DNA from: Pelagomonas calceolata
Lineage: Eukaryota > Sar > Pelagophyceae > Pelagomonadales > Pelagomonadaceae
NCBI GenBank assembly: GCA_918797485.1
Contig: CAKKNE010000003.1
Span: forward strand, 5,146,001 to 5,210,000
DNA length: 64,000 bases
Direction of reading: 5' to 3'
The notes below the pieces were generated by a model. That model was given only the letters and a program-made list of their open reading frames with translations. It ran no database searches and was not told the DNA's origin. Position 1 is the stretch's first letter. Every line of letters begins with the position of its first letter. Position numbers and translations under genes: made by a program. This document shows positions 1 to 9,171 of this stretch, piece after piece.

Positions 1-38
1 CGATGCCCCCCCCCTGCCGCCCGCGTCGCGGCCGGCAA

Positions 39-2296
39 ATGCGCCGCGCCGCGTTTAAGGCCTGCGCGATGGCCATCGTCGTCGCCGGCGCCTGCACGGC
101 GAACCTCGCGGCGACCGGTGCGCCGCTGCTGGCGCGGGTCTCCGACGGGCGGGCGCCGTCGTTGGCCGCGGCGGCGGCGAACGCGGCGGCGGGCGATGGC
201 GGGTCGCGCCGGCTCGCCGACGAGGACTGCGGGGAGAAGCGCGGGTGGGGCGTCACGGTCGGCTGCATCGTCGGCGTGCTGTACCTCTTCCTGGCCATCG
301 CGATCATCTGCGACGAGCTCTTCGTGCCGGCGCTCGAGGTCATCGCGGAGAAGTGGGAGCTCAGCGACGACGTGGCGGGCGCAACGCTCATGGCGGCCGG
401 CGGGTCGGCGCCGGAGCTCGCGACGTCGTTCGTGGGCACGTTCAAGCGGTCCGCCGTCGGCTTTGGGACCATCGTCGGCAGCGCGGTCTTCAACGTGCTC
501 TTCGTCATCGGCATGTGCGCAATCTTTACGCCTCCGGAGCTCGCGCCGCTGCAGCTGACGTGGTGGCCGCTGTTCCGCGACTGCTCCTACTACTCGATAA
601 CGCTCGTCACGCTCGGCGCTTTTTTTCGGTGGGGGGGCAAGGGCGAGATCATGTGGTGGGAGGCGCTCATCCAGTTCGTGCTCTACTTCGGCTACGTCGC
701 GCCCCGCGCGAGCATTTCACCGGTCGACCGCGTCGCGTTGGCGGGTTTGTCGTCGTCAGAGGGGCGGGGGAGAGAGAGAAAGGCGGATCGACCGAAGCAA
801 TCCGGCAGGTCTCGTTCATGGCGGTCAACGAGCGCGTCGAGCGGCACGTCAAGACGCGGTGGCTCGGCCTGGCCGCGGACGACGGCGCCGCCGCGCCCGC
901 GGGGACCGACGACACCGACGCGACGACGCGCGAGCGGGCGGAGGACGTCCGCCCCGCGTCGGACGTCGAGATGGACTCGTCGGCGGACTCGGACCGCCGC
1001 CGGCCGCGCGCGCCGTCGCGGCCGGCGAACTTTCGCGCCGGCATCGGCCGCCTCCTCATGGGCCAGTCGGCCGACTTTTTGCTCCAGACCGGCGTCGTCG
1101 CCGTGACGCAGATCGCCGGCGACGTCGACGCGACGTTCGACCAGCTGGACGCGGACCAGTCGGGCGAGCTCGACCTCGACGAGCTCGGCACGCTCCTGGG
1201 CCTGCTCGGCGACGGCGAGGCCGTCGACCCCCAGCGCGTCGACGCGCTGCGCGCCGAGATCGACGGCGACGGCACGGGCACGGTCCGCCGCGACGCGTTC
1301 CGCGTCTGGTACCTCGCGTCGGAGCAGCGCCTGCGCGCCGAGGCGCGACGCCTCTTCGACGAGTTCGACACGGACCGGTCGGGCGACGTCGACCTGGCCG
1401 AGTGCGAGGCGGTGCTGGCGGCGCTCGAGGCGCGCTGGGGCGTCCACGCGCGCTGCGGCTCCGCCGTCGAGCTCCTCGCGCAGATCGCCGGGCCGGGCGC
1501 CGACCGCGCGACGTTCGACGCGTTCCACGCCTGGTACCAGACGTCGATTTTCTACGAGCGCGCGCAGGCCGAGGCCGAGCTCCAGGCCGAGGCCACCAAG
1601 TCCATGTGGCGGACGACGGTCGAGAACGTGCGCGGGTTCGGCGACCTGGATGCGCGCGAGCGCGTCGTGGTCCTGGTGTGTCTGCCGCTCAACGCGGTCC
1701 TGGGCGCGACGGTGCCCGACTGCACCGTGCCGGGCAACGAGAAGTGGTGCTACGCGACGTTCCTCGTCTCGATCGCGTGGATCGGCGCGTTCGCGTGGCT
1801 CATGGTCGAGGGCATCGAGATCATCGGCCGGCAGATCGGCGTGCCCGTGTTCATCATGGCGCTCACGTTCCTCGCGGCCGGCACGCGCGCGCCCGCGCCC
1901 CGGACGCCGCTCTGCGTCGGAGTCGACCTTCGGTCCGCGCGCAGGTCCGTGCCCGATTTACTGTCGTCGGTCGTCGTCGCCAGGCAGGGCAAGGGCGACA
2001 TGGCCGTCTCGTCGTCCATCGGCTCGAACATCTTCGACGTCGCCGTCGGCCTGCCGCTGCCCTGGCTCTGCTACACGATATATTTCCGCGAGCCCGTAAA
2101 GGTGGCGCAGGCCAGCGCCGTTTTCATTTCCGTCGGCATCCTGCTGTTCATGGTGCTCGCGGTCATCTTCTCGATCATGGCGTCGGGCTGGAAGATGTCC
2201 CGCGCGCTCGGCGTCGGGATGTTCGGCCTCTACCTCGTATACGTCGGCCAGGAGATCCTCCGCGCGGCGCTCGCAAATAGGTTCGGCGGGTGCTAG
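39..2296 (+). CDS. K+-dependent Na+/Ca2+ exchanger (NCKX type) with EF-hands in the cytosolic loop
   Basis: Membrane antiporter that exports Ca2+ in exchange for Na+ (with K+). I read three exons: 39-695, 809-1884 and 1945-2296, about 694 aa. Intron 1 (696-808) is GT-AG, phase 0. Intron 2 (1885-1944, 60 nt) is GC-AG and in frame; removing it restores the family motif AAGTSVPDLLSS. The N-terminus looks like a signal peptide. The alpha-1 repeat (about residues 92-135) holds GGSAPELATS. The alpha-2 repeat holds AAGT/SVPDLL and SSSIGSNIFDV, and several membrane segments flank each repeat. Between them lie three EF-hand loops (about residues 333, 371 and 406). Loops 1 and 3 have a full ligand set; loop 2 ends in Ala instead of Glu. 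An in-frame ATG at 3 is also possible and upstream exons may lie outside the window. Family assignment is secure; ion selectivity is inferred. Confidence 0.9.
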
Positions 2297-2939
2297 CGAG
2301 CGCGAGCAACTTCACCCCATATATATTAGCGATAGCTAGCTAGTTCTTTTCCCCCAGAGGACCATCCCCGGGTATCTGGAACTTGAACAGAAGAGGAGTA
2401 TCTAAGGAGTGAAGGAGTATCAAGCTGCTTCCCTGTCGCCGAACACCGTGACGGTGACCTAGTCAGGTACTATTCGACAAGTAGAAATTCGGAATTTGTT
2501 ATTTTGCATTTTCGGAAACGGCATTCCCGGGGGATACCATACGCACAAAAATCGGATGGGATAGAAAACATAAAAACTCCCTGAGATTGAAATATTCAAG
2601 TTTCAAGTTTTCGATTTTTAAGTATCTCAGGCTCGTTTGGTAGGATTCGATTGCAAGAATATTCACCAAGTATCGACTTTAACAAGAAATATAGAAATTA
2701 GGTGTCATGGTAGAGATGTATAGTCTATATAATTCTTTTATAATTTAGTATATACGTGGGTCATGAATAGTACCAGTCTATAGTGACAAATTGTCAGCCG
2801 ACGCGGCTTTGGCGCCGCTTTATGCCCTAGCTGGAGTGTCGCCCTTGGGAAGCCAGGGGGCGCAGGGCAAAGACCACTAAGCGGCTGTGAGATGTGGACA
2901 GGTCTTCGCGAGCGTCCTCCGTTATCAACTTCAAAATCA
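2297..2939. other. AT-richer intergenic stretch
   Basis: About 640 bases between a plus-strand and a minus-strand gene that converge here. It is visibly AT-richer than the flanking genes and includes TATATATTAG-like runs. I see no open frame with coding character, no RNA gene and no clear repeat. It probably carries both 3' ends. Confidence 0.5.
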
Positions 2940-4136
2940 TTATTTGATTTGCGTATTTCGCTCAGAACTCAAAGTAGGATGGGGAGGTAGAGATACATGA
3001 GCGTCGCCGCGGAGAACGGCCGCGACGAGGCGCTCGGCGTCGGCTTGTTCGGCGGCGGCTCGGTTGGCGACCACGCGCCGACCGAGGCGACCGCGCACCA
3101 GCGGCGACGGAGCTGGTGCGCGGCGCGCGACGGTCACGCCGACGCCGTCGGGTGCGAGGCGCCGGCGGAGACGCGCCGCGAAGGTCTCGGTAAACGCGTC
3201 CGCCGCCGCGAGCACGGCGGCGTCCTCGGACGCGTCGCCACCGCCGCCGACGACGAAGCCAAATCGACCGCGCCGCCGCGCCGCCATGGCGTCGCCGAAA
3301 CGCCGCGCGAGCTGCGCCGCCGTTCCGCATCGCGCCTCGAGGGCTGCCGCGACGCCGTCGCCCGGCAGGCCGTCGGGCGGTGGCTCGGCGGCATCGATGG
3401 CCGGCGGCGATGTGCCCTCGCCGGTCCCCGCGGGGGCGGTCGCGGATGGCGCGTGGACGAAGACGTCGAGCCGCGCCGACACGTTGGCGCGCGCGAGCTG
3501 TTCGTCCAACGAGCGCACCACGGCCGCGGCGTTGCGACCCAGACCCGGCGCGACCGCCGGCACGCACACTGCGCCGTGGTTCTGCCGCAAGCGCCGGGCG
3601 ACCGCGCGCGCCGCGCCGTCACGCTCCGCGACGACTACGACGCCGTAGCCCCGCGCGGCGAGCGCTTCCGCCGCGGCCGCGCCGAGCGGTGCCTCGCAGC
3701 CGGTGACGAGCGCGTACCGCGGCTCGTCCAGCGGCGTCGCGCGTCGTTCGAGGCTCGCTTCCCGCGCGGCGGCCGCGGCGGCCGCGGCGAGGCCGGCTCC
3801 CGCCGCCGCGCGGACGCAGGCGCGCTGAGCAGGCGCCGGCAGGACCGCCGCTGCTGCGACGGCGGCGGTTCGCGGAGTCACGTGGACGCGGAACCGCTCG
3901 AGACACAGCTGCGAGAAGGTGTAGAGCACCGCGGCCTGGGGGCGGGCGGCCCGGACGGCGGAGAGCAGTGGCGACCGCCGGTAAGTCGCGCGCGCCGCAG
4001 CAAACAACGGACTCCAGGGCCTCGGCGCGCGCGAGTTTTTGATTTTTTTGGGCAGGGGCCCCTTCCTCCCCTGACCTGCGACAGCGGCATCGGAGGACAC
4101 AGCCAGCAGCGCGAAGACCCAGCGCCGTGGCGTCAT
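2940..4136 (-). CDS. Secreted or organellar short-chain dehydrogenase-fold protein, probably inactive
   Basis: 398 aa from an ATG at 4136. A hydrophobic N-terminus (FALLAVSSDAAVAG) suggests a signal or transit peptide. About residues 140-330 read as a Rossmann fold of the SDR superfamily. The nucleotide-binding turn is TGCEAPLG, followed by GYGVVVVAER; LDVFVHAPS stands where NNAG is expected. The segment that normally carries YxxxK reads LAAADAFTETF, so the catalytic Tyr and Lys are both absent. The closest family flavour is 17-beta-HSD/ketoacyl-reductase SDRs. The fold is supported by motifs; loss of activity is inferred from the missing pair. No intron is needed. Confidence 0.6.
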   Translation of the reverse strand: MTPRRWVFALLAVSSDAAVAGQGRKGPLPKKIKNSRAPRPWSPLFAAARATYRRSPLLSAVRAARPQAAVLYTFSQLCLERFRVHVTPRTAAVAAAAVLPAPAQRACVRAAAGAGLAAAAAAAAREASLERRATPLDEPRYALVTGCEAPLGAAAAEALAARGYGVVVVAERDGAARAVARRLRQNHGAVCVPAVAPGLGRNAAAVVRSLDEQLARANVSARLDVFVHAPSATAPAGTGEGTSPPAIDAAEPPPDGLPGDGVAAALEARCGTAAQLARRFGDAMAARRRGRFGFVVGGGGDASEDAAVLAAADAFTETFAARLRRRLAPDGVGVTVARRAPAPSPLVRGRLGRRVVANRAAAEQADAERLVAAVLRGDAHVSLPPHPTLSSERNTQIK

Positions 4137-4259
4137 CAGTTAAAACTCAGTAGGAGAACGTTGCGTACAATAGTTTACTTTCCGGTATCAGGAGATGCAC
4201 GTTTGTGCCTTGTCCGTCCAGGTAGGAGCTTACGCTAGCGCTGCGCTTTTACAGTGAGC

Positions 4260-4672
4260 AGGGAGCGAAAATGGGAATTCCCGGGAGTGGGAATTCCCGG
4301 GAACTCCCGGGAATTCCCGGGGTCCAATTTTTCACTCCCGGGGAGCGAGAACGTATACTGGGAGAAACAGGCAAAACCCGCCAGTTACAGTGGACGCGGC
4401 AGACGCGTAGGCATACGCGTTTTGTACTATGGGCAGGATCTGGCCAAGCAGATGACCCAGGCGCATGTCCTACGGTCCCAAGGTACCCTAGTACGCGCCG
4501 TCCCATTGGAAATGCTTACGAGCTTGTATCTGGGTTCGGGGAGGCTGCCCTGACCCGGCTCCCCCCGGATCTCCCAGATTCCCGGGAATTCCCACCGGGA
4601 GTGGGAGTTCCCGGGAGTTCCCGGGAATTCCCGACCCCTGAGATCTCGCTCCCCGGGAATTGCTCAACTATA
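4260..4672. repeat. Palindromic GGGAATTCCCGGGAA repeat clusters
   Basis: Two clusters (about 4270-4345 and 4570-4665) are built from overlapping palindromes such as GGGAATTCCCGGGAA and GGGAACTCCCGGG. Each sits next to the same CCCGGGGAGCGAGA-type sequence. About 220 bases of unrelated sequence separate them. They look like ends or internal repeats of a decayed element. Confidence 0.5.
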
Positions 4673-4734
4673 TGCAGCGCTTTTACTGGAATTGGCACTA
4701 CATCTGCCGCGCGGGGGGGCACTGGGGCAGCGGA

Positions 4735-4915
4735 AGTCGGGCCGCTCGTCGTGCAGGCCATTACTGAATTTCAGATGCCGAAAAACAAAACCGCAGTCAG
4801 ACGACTGCTAGGTATGGCCAACCAATACCGAAACCATATATATAGATCAGTGAAAATCGTTAAAGAATTGGTTACTGATGGATACGCGGTGATGTTGATT
4901 TCAACGGTAAATTAG
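4735..4915 (+). mobile_element. Ty3/Gypsy-type LTR retrotransposon fossil (pol fragment)
   Basis: A short stretch resembles the Ty3/Gypsy pol region at the end of the reverse transcriptase, before RNase H. Typical pieces are AITEFQMPKNKTAVRRLLG and MANQYRNHIY. Only this fragment of the element is present, with no LTRs seen nearby. It is an old, broken remnant, possibly linked to the palindromic clusters just upstream. Confidence 0.55.
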
Positions 4916-5322
4916 CTGAAGACCCGGCTTGAGTTCCAGGAAGGGGGAGTGAGGGCAAAAACCCCTAGCACGCGTGCTGTAACGCCATAGCCCCTATCGC
5001 CGGATCTGCGCGCGCATCATCATGATTTACTCGCCTATCAGCACGCTATATCAGCCGGCATGTGCCCGGAGCTGATATTCCCCTATATCCCGTATCTTTC
5101 TGCTTATCCAAGTGGATCAAGCCCGGCGCTAAGTAGGCGCCGTAAAAACACCGGGGTGAACCTAAAGTAAGTTCACTTCACACTAACGCAGCTAGCCTGA
5201 GTACAGCGCGGCGCTACTAGCCTCTGGTACGTACTAAAACCTGAGAAGAGCTCTAGGTGTAGGTAACTATAGGATCATAGCACAATCGTAGCACAATCGC
5301 TGTATCGCGTCCAGGGGGGAAG

Positions 5323-5532
5323 TTAGAGAGAGAAACCCTCTAGCCCTTTCCTACCCTACATATGTATCTCCCACTCTCTAAATTGAGTCTACCGCAGTAT
5401 ACATTGAGGGTCTATCGACGCTACTTTGTAAACCAGTTTATAATTCAACACTCTCGTAGTGGGTTGGCGCCAGTCCTGATAGGGCAGCCAGGACCCTGCT
5501 ACTTTACATAACGCTGCGACATACTCTTGCTA
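5323..5532 (+). repeat. Dispersed repeat R1, copy 1
   Basis: About 210 bases, from TTAGAGAGAGAAACC to CGACATACTCTTGCT. It is closely similar to 15132-15335 and 42303-42479 (same strand) and 56615-56820 (opposite strand). No protein is encoded. The ends are not obvious inverted repeats, so a SINE, solo terminal repeat or other short element is possible. It lies about 70 bases upstream of the DUF3431 gene. The stretch just before it (about 5215-5290) resembles the terminal repeats of the element at 50277-51186. Confidence 0.7.
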
Positions 5533-5602
5533 TTGTTGTGGGCCGGTTGTTGTGTTGTGGTGTAGCGCCTACCAAGCTCGACCGTAATTAAAGGTTGAAT
5601 AG

Positions 5603-6946
5603 ATGAACCGCAAAATACAGCTTGGGATCTTATCGTGTGCACTTCGCGGTTGCGCGAAGGAGAGTGCGCTAGCTGTATCGGAAAATGACCTTCTAGATCC
5701 ACGGCAAATGGCTGAGTACTGGCGACATTCGAACGCCTGCCTGACAGATGCTGGCGATACAACACGATGTGCGCGGGACGACTGGTTTGCGCTGACACCC
5801 TCTTTGACGTCGTCCAGCGTGGCAAGGTTTTCTGTTTCCCGGGTTGAGCTCGTGGTTGCATATTGTAGTGCGAGTCTCAAGGAGCTGGCGCTGGACATGG
5901 CATTGATCCAAGCAGACCCATATTTGAAGCTGAAAAGAGTTACCATATATAGCAAGTGTGGTGTCACTGTAAACGAGTTATCCGAGATGGCTCGGCAGAC
6001 TGCCACACCAGTTCGTCTGATCCACCTGTCAAACGTGGGAAGATGTGATCACACTTATGCCCATCATTTAGCGACACATTACGACAGGTTCGAAGACACG
6101 GACGTCATCGTCTTTGTCAAGGACTCGCACATTGCACACAGCAGGGGCCGCACCAAGGTTTCCTTGGCACAGCTTGTCCGCCATGCGACGGAGCATCCAG
6201 TCGGGTTTGCGTGTGGGCGATATATGTTTCCAAAGCGGCGTGGTCTACACTTCACAAATGTGGCCGTTTGGCCTGACATGATGTGGATGAAAATGACAGC
6301 ATATAAACATGCCTGGGACCAACACACGCGCCTCAGAGAAAAGGAAATCCAATCAGGTGCAAATGCTTCTGTGATGGACGACACTACTACGGTGTCTTTT
6401 GAGGCACCTGATGCAAACCTAGGTCGATGGATTCTCCGCCTGTTTGTGAGGGCTCTCAACGAGGAGGAGCTTTATGTCAAGGCCAATGCACCGCAATTTG
6501 ACCTAGCCACACTCGTACGATCTCCAGTCGCACGTGTATGCCTTGGTGGCGTCTTTGCTGCAAAGACCGTCAATGTGCGATCTATGCCCCGGGCTCTTTG
6601 GAACCAGCTAGCTCAGATCCTCAGCCGTGGTGACAACATTGAAGAGGGACATTTTGCTGAACGATCTTGGGCAATGCTCCTTTCGCCTCCGCCAACCGAA
6701 GCTGAGCAATCTCATGTTCTTTGCCACCACTTTTGGCGAGGTCGCGCGCCTCATACCCGCGGCATTGTGTCCCCGCATTGTAACTGCCTCAAGCGCTTTT
6801 CCAGAGAAATGGGAAAAGCGTCAACGAGCAGCTGCAACGCGACAAAGGTTAATGCCTTTGATCATCTCGAGGGAGGGAATCGTCTTAACGAGCTTGTTGC
6901 CCGAATCTCACAGATTGCTGCGATGTCACTATCGACTGTCCAATGA
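5603..6946 (+). CDS. DUF3431 family protein (glycosyltransferase-like)
   Basis: 447 aa, single exon, from an ATG at 5603. The N-terminal half of the DUF3431 fold reads VELVVAYCSASLKELALD, then VTIYSKCG, then VRLIHLSNVGRCDHTYAHH and DVIVFVKDS. The C-terminal signature is CLGGVFAAKTVNVRSMPRA followed by EEGHFAERSWAMLL. DUF3431 proteins are common in fungi and algae and are thought to be Golgi glycosyltransferase relatives; the reaction is not known. Unlike most neighbours the gene has no Arg/Ala-rich bias and more AT in third positions, like the sulfotransferases at 15423 and 51659. Repeat R1 ends about 70 bases upstream. Confidence 0.75.
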   Translation: MNRKIQLGILSCALRGCAKESALAVSENDLLDPRQMAEYWRHSNACLTDAGDTTRCARDDWFALTPSLTSSSVARFSVSRVELVVAYCSASLKELALDMALIQADPYLKLKRVTIYSKCGVTVNELSEMARQTATPVRLIHLSNVGRCDHTYAHHLATHYDRFEDTDVIVFVKDSHIAHSRGRTKVSLAQLVRHATEHPVGFACGRYMFPKRRGLHFTNVAVWPDMMWMKMTAYKHAWDQHTRLREKEIQSGANASVMDDTTTVSFEAPDANLGRWILRLFVRALNEEELYVKANAPQFDLATLVRSPVARVCLGGVFAAKTVNVRSMPRALWNQLAQILSRGDNIEEGHFAERSWAMLLSPPPTEAEQSHVLCHHFWRGRAPHTRGIVSPHCNCLKRFSREMGKASTSSCNATKVNAFDHLEGGNRLNELVARISQIAAMSLSTVQ

Positions 6947-7526
6947 CCTTGCCAGCGAGTGACTGGAGCTCACGTCCTGGAGGTCACGACTCACGATCAA
7001 GACTTGGAATCTTATACATGCATGCATGCTGGTGGCCGGGACACTACCGTGGTAGTGGGGCTGAGCCGCCTAAGGCTGACGTTGCGCAGGAGAAAGGCCT
7101 TCTTTAAGAGCAGCAGCGAGCAGGCGTGGGAAGACAGTCATGGTCCATAAAAGTCGTCATGTCTATAGGTCTTTAATAAATCTTGTTGTTTCATGCGTAA
7201 AATGATGTTCCCAAATCTTCATATAATACATTGCGGACTTTTGGGCTCCGAGTCTCCAAGATATTTTCAAGTTTTTCAAGTCACGGTCACACGGTTTAAT
7301 GTGTCATTTATATATCATTTTTATGATTAGAGGTCATTGTCCTATGAGCGCAGCAAATAGGGCTCAATCGACCTCTAAAAATCTTAAACTTAATAAAAGT
7401 GGTGTAAAAACATACTCCGAGTCAACCATAACTACCGGCGTGACTAGTATGATCATCATGATCATGAGGGCCTATGGCGATACCCCCTAGAGATACCCCC
7501 ATTGCACGCATAATTATAATAAAGTC
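6947..7526. other. Intergenic, no supported gene
   Basis: AT-rich spacer between two convergent genes. It has short open frames without family resemblance and TATATATCATTT-like runs. No repeat or RNA gene was recognised. Confidence 0.4.
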
Positions 7527-8441
7527 CTAGAGTTGTCTGGTGCCCATACTGGCCTTCAGGTACGCGTGGCGAAGCCATTCGACGAAGACGAACATGGTGA
7601 CGGTGTGGCCGCCGCAGCGGATGTAGTAGGGTGGAAACCCGTTCCAGAGCGTGAGGACGCCCCTGGACCGCGCGACGGCTAGGATCGTCTGCCCGGTCGC
7701 TCGGTAGGCAAGCGCGCCGCGCGCGTCCGGCTTCTGGAACGCCATGAGGTTCTTGGCGGTCTCGAACGGCATGGTGACGAGCGAGTAGACGAGGCCGCTC
7801 GTCATCGAGGCGCAGAAGACGTTGCCGTAGGTGCCGCGGGGCACGCCGGCGCGCTCGTCGTAAAATTGCTTCGCCTGGTCGAGCGTGCCGACCTGCGTGA
7901 CGCCCACGAGCATCGCGCGCTGGACGAACGGCGCGGACCCGCGCCAGAAGGCCGCGACGCCCTCGTCGCGCAGGATCCGCAGGGCGGCGTCGGCCGGGCC
8001 CCGGTAGTTGCGGCGCTCTGCGGCGGGCAGCGTCGCGTCGTTCGAGCTGCGGACGAGCGCGACCTCGGCGGGGCACGAGAGCAGCGCCGCGCAGGCGCCC
8101 GACGCAAGGCCGGCCGCGACGCGCTCGGCGGGGCCCACGCGGCGGCGCTCGGCGATGGCGTCGCGGAACGTCTCGAAGAGGCCGAACCGCGACGTCGCGT
8201 AGAAGACCTGCCGCAGGCAGCCGGCCCCGAGGCCGTCGTAGAACGAACGCACGCCGCGCTCGGACGCCGTCCGCGCCGCGAACGAGAGGAATCCGGTCCG
8301 CTGGTAGCCCGGCTGCGAGGCCGCCAGGTTCATGCGCACGGCGGCCGTGTTGAAGGGGTGCACGACCACCCAGCCGAAGACGCCGCCGACCCCCGCCGTC
8401 GCGAACTTGACGGCCCGCGGCACCCCGTCCGTGGATGCCAT
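7527..8441 (-). CDS. Mitochondrial carrier, 2-oxoglutarate/malate (SLC25A11) type
   Basis: 304 aa, single exon, ATG at 8441, normal length for SLC25 carriers. Three about 100-residue repeats each carry a carrier signature after the first helix: HPFNTAAVRM, CPAEVALVR and MPFETAKNLM. The second (PAEVALVR, then ATLPAAERRNYRG) is the form typical of the 2-oxoglutarate/malate carrier, which swaps dicarboxylates across the inner mitochondrial membrane. The first signature lacks the usual acidic residue (Asn in its place). A 26-bp motif shared with other gene upstream regions lies at 8493-8518, about 50 bases before the start. The family is certain; the substrate is likely. Confidence 0.88.
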   Translation of the reverse strand: MASTDGVPRAVKFATAGVGGVFGWVVVHPFNTAAVRMNLAASQPGYQRTGFLSFAARTASERGVRSFYDGLGAGCLRQVFYATSRFGLFETFRDAIAERRRVGPAERVAAGLASGACAALLSCPAEVALVRSSNDATLPAAERRNYRGPADAALRILRDEGVAAFWRGSAPFVQRAMLVGVTQVGTLDQAKQFYDERAGVPRGTYGNVFCASMTSGLVYSLVTMPFETAKNLMAFQKPDARGALAYRATGQTILAVARSRGVLTLWNGFPPYYIRCGGHTVTMFVFVEWLRHAYLKASMGTRQL

Positions 8442-8830
8442 GTTTTTTGCACGTGAGGGATACTACAAGGTGGACAGGACAGGCGCCTGTGCTTGCTAGT
8501 GACTTACAGGCCGCTAGCCGCGGGATGTTGGCAAAGTAGCTTGGAGCGGGCGGACGGATAAACCATCGAACAGGCCAAGGCACGTCGCTTGCGACCGGCC
8601 GGCCTCTGTTCGGAGCGAAACCTCACACCACTTGTGTCTGGGTTCTCGGGGGGCAGGGTGAAACAACACCCTATCGCCAATCCCAATAGACACGGTGGCG
8701 AAGCGTTCGGGGTCCGTACTACCTGGGGTGGGTTCAATAAGTGGCTCTCTCTCTCCGCGGGATGGAAACGATCGAATTCCTAAACGCGCGGGAGCCCTGT
8801 AAAAAAGTCACTAGTCTCAAATTGATTAAT
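8442..8830. other. Upstream region of the carrier gene
   Basis: Contains the 26-bp motif at 8493-8518 and otherwise no recognisable gene or repeat. Confidence 0.4.
8493..8518 (+). promoter_or_regulatory. 26-bp upstream motif, copy 1
   Basis: Reads TTGCTAGTGACTTACAGG then CCGCTAGC. Near-identical copies lie at 36213-36239, 38793-38818 and 42154-42181, each 40-150 bases upstream of a start codon. It has inverted GCTAG/CTAGC ends. Candidate promoter or factor-binding site; function is inferred from placement only. Confidence 0.5.
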
Positions 8831-9025
8831 TGGAAGACCTGAAAAAAGGAACAAGCTCCTAAGAACCTTATCCCTGCTCAATCGGGATACCCAACCGGAG
8901 CTTCGAATTAGCAGTAAGACTCGGATAGCGGCACAACGGATTTTCAATCTCCGGGTAATGATTTGTCCCCCATGACCAAACGACAGCGAGAATCATCAGT
9001 CAACTGCCGTGCGAGAGGGCTTCAT
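8831..9025 (-). mobile_element. LINE 3' fragment
   Basis: About 190 bases with clear similarity to the 3' end of the LINE at 16355-17000 (shared GGAACAAGCTCCTA, TCGTCCCCCATG-like and CAACGGATTTT blocks). Same strand as that element, truncated at its 5' end, and too decayed to read as protein. Confidence 0.65.
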
Positions 9026-9171
9026 ATCTATATTACCCAGTGTATCAACCGAAAGCCGCCGGTTTTTTAACAGACATCGCCAGTGCCCGGGCCAGTGATT
9101 GTAAACGAGTCCGAGGGTCTGTTCCGATTCAAAAGTACGCACTTAGCGACCCCGGGACTCTCGCCTGGGCG

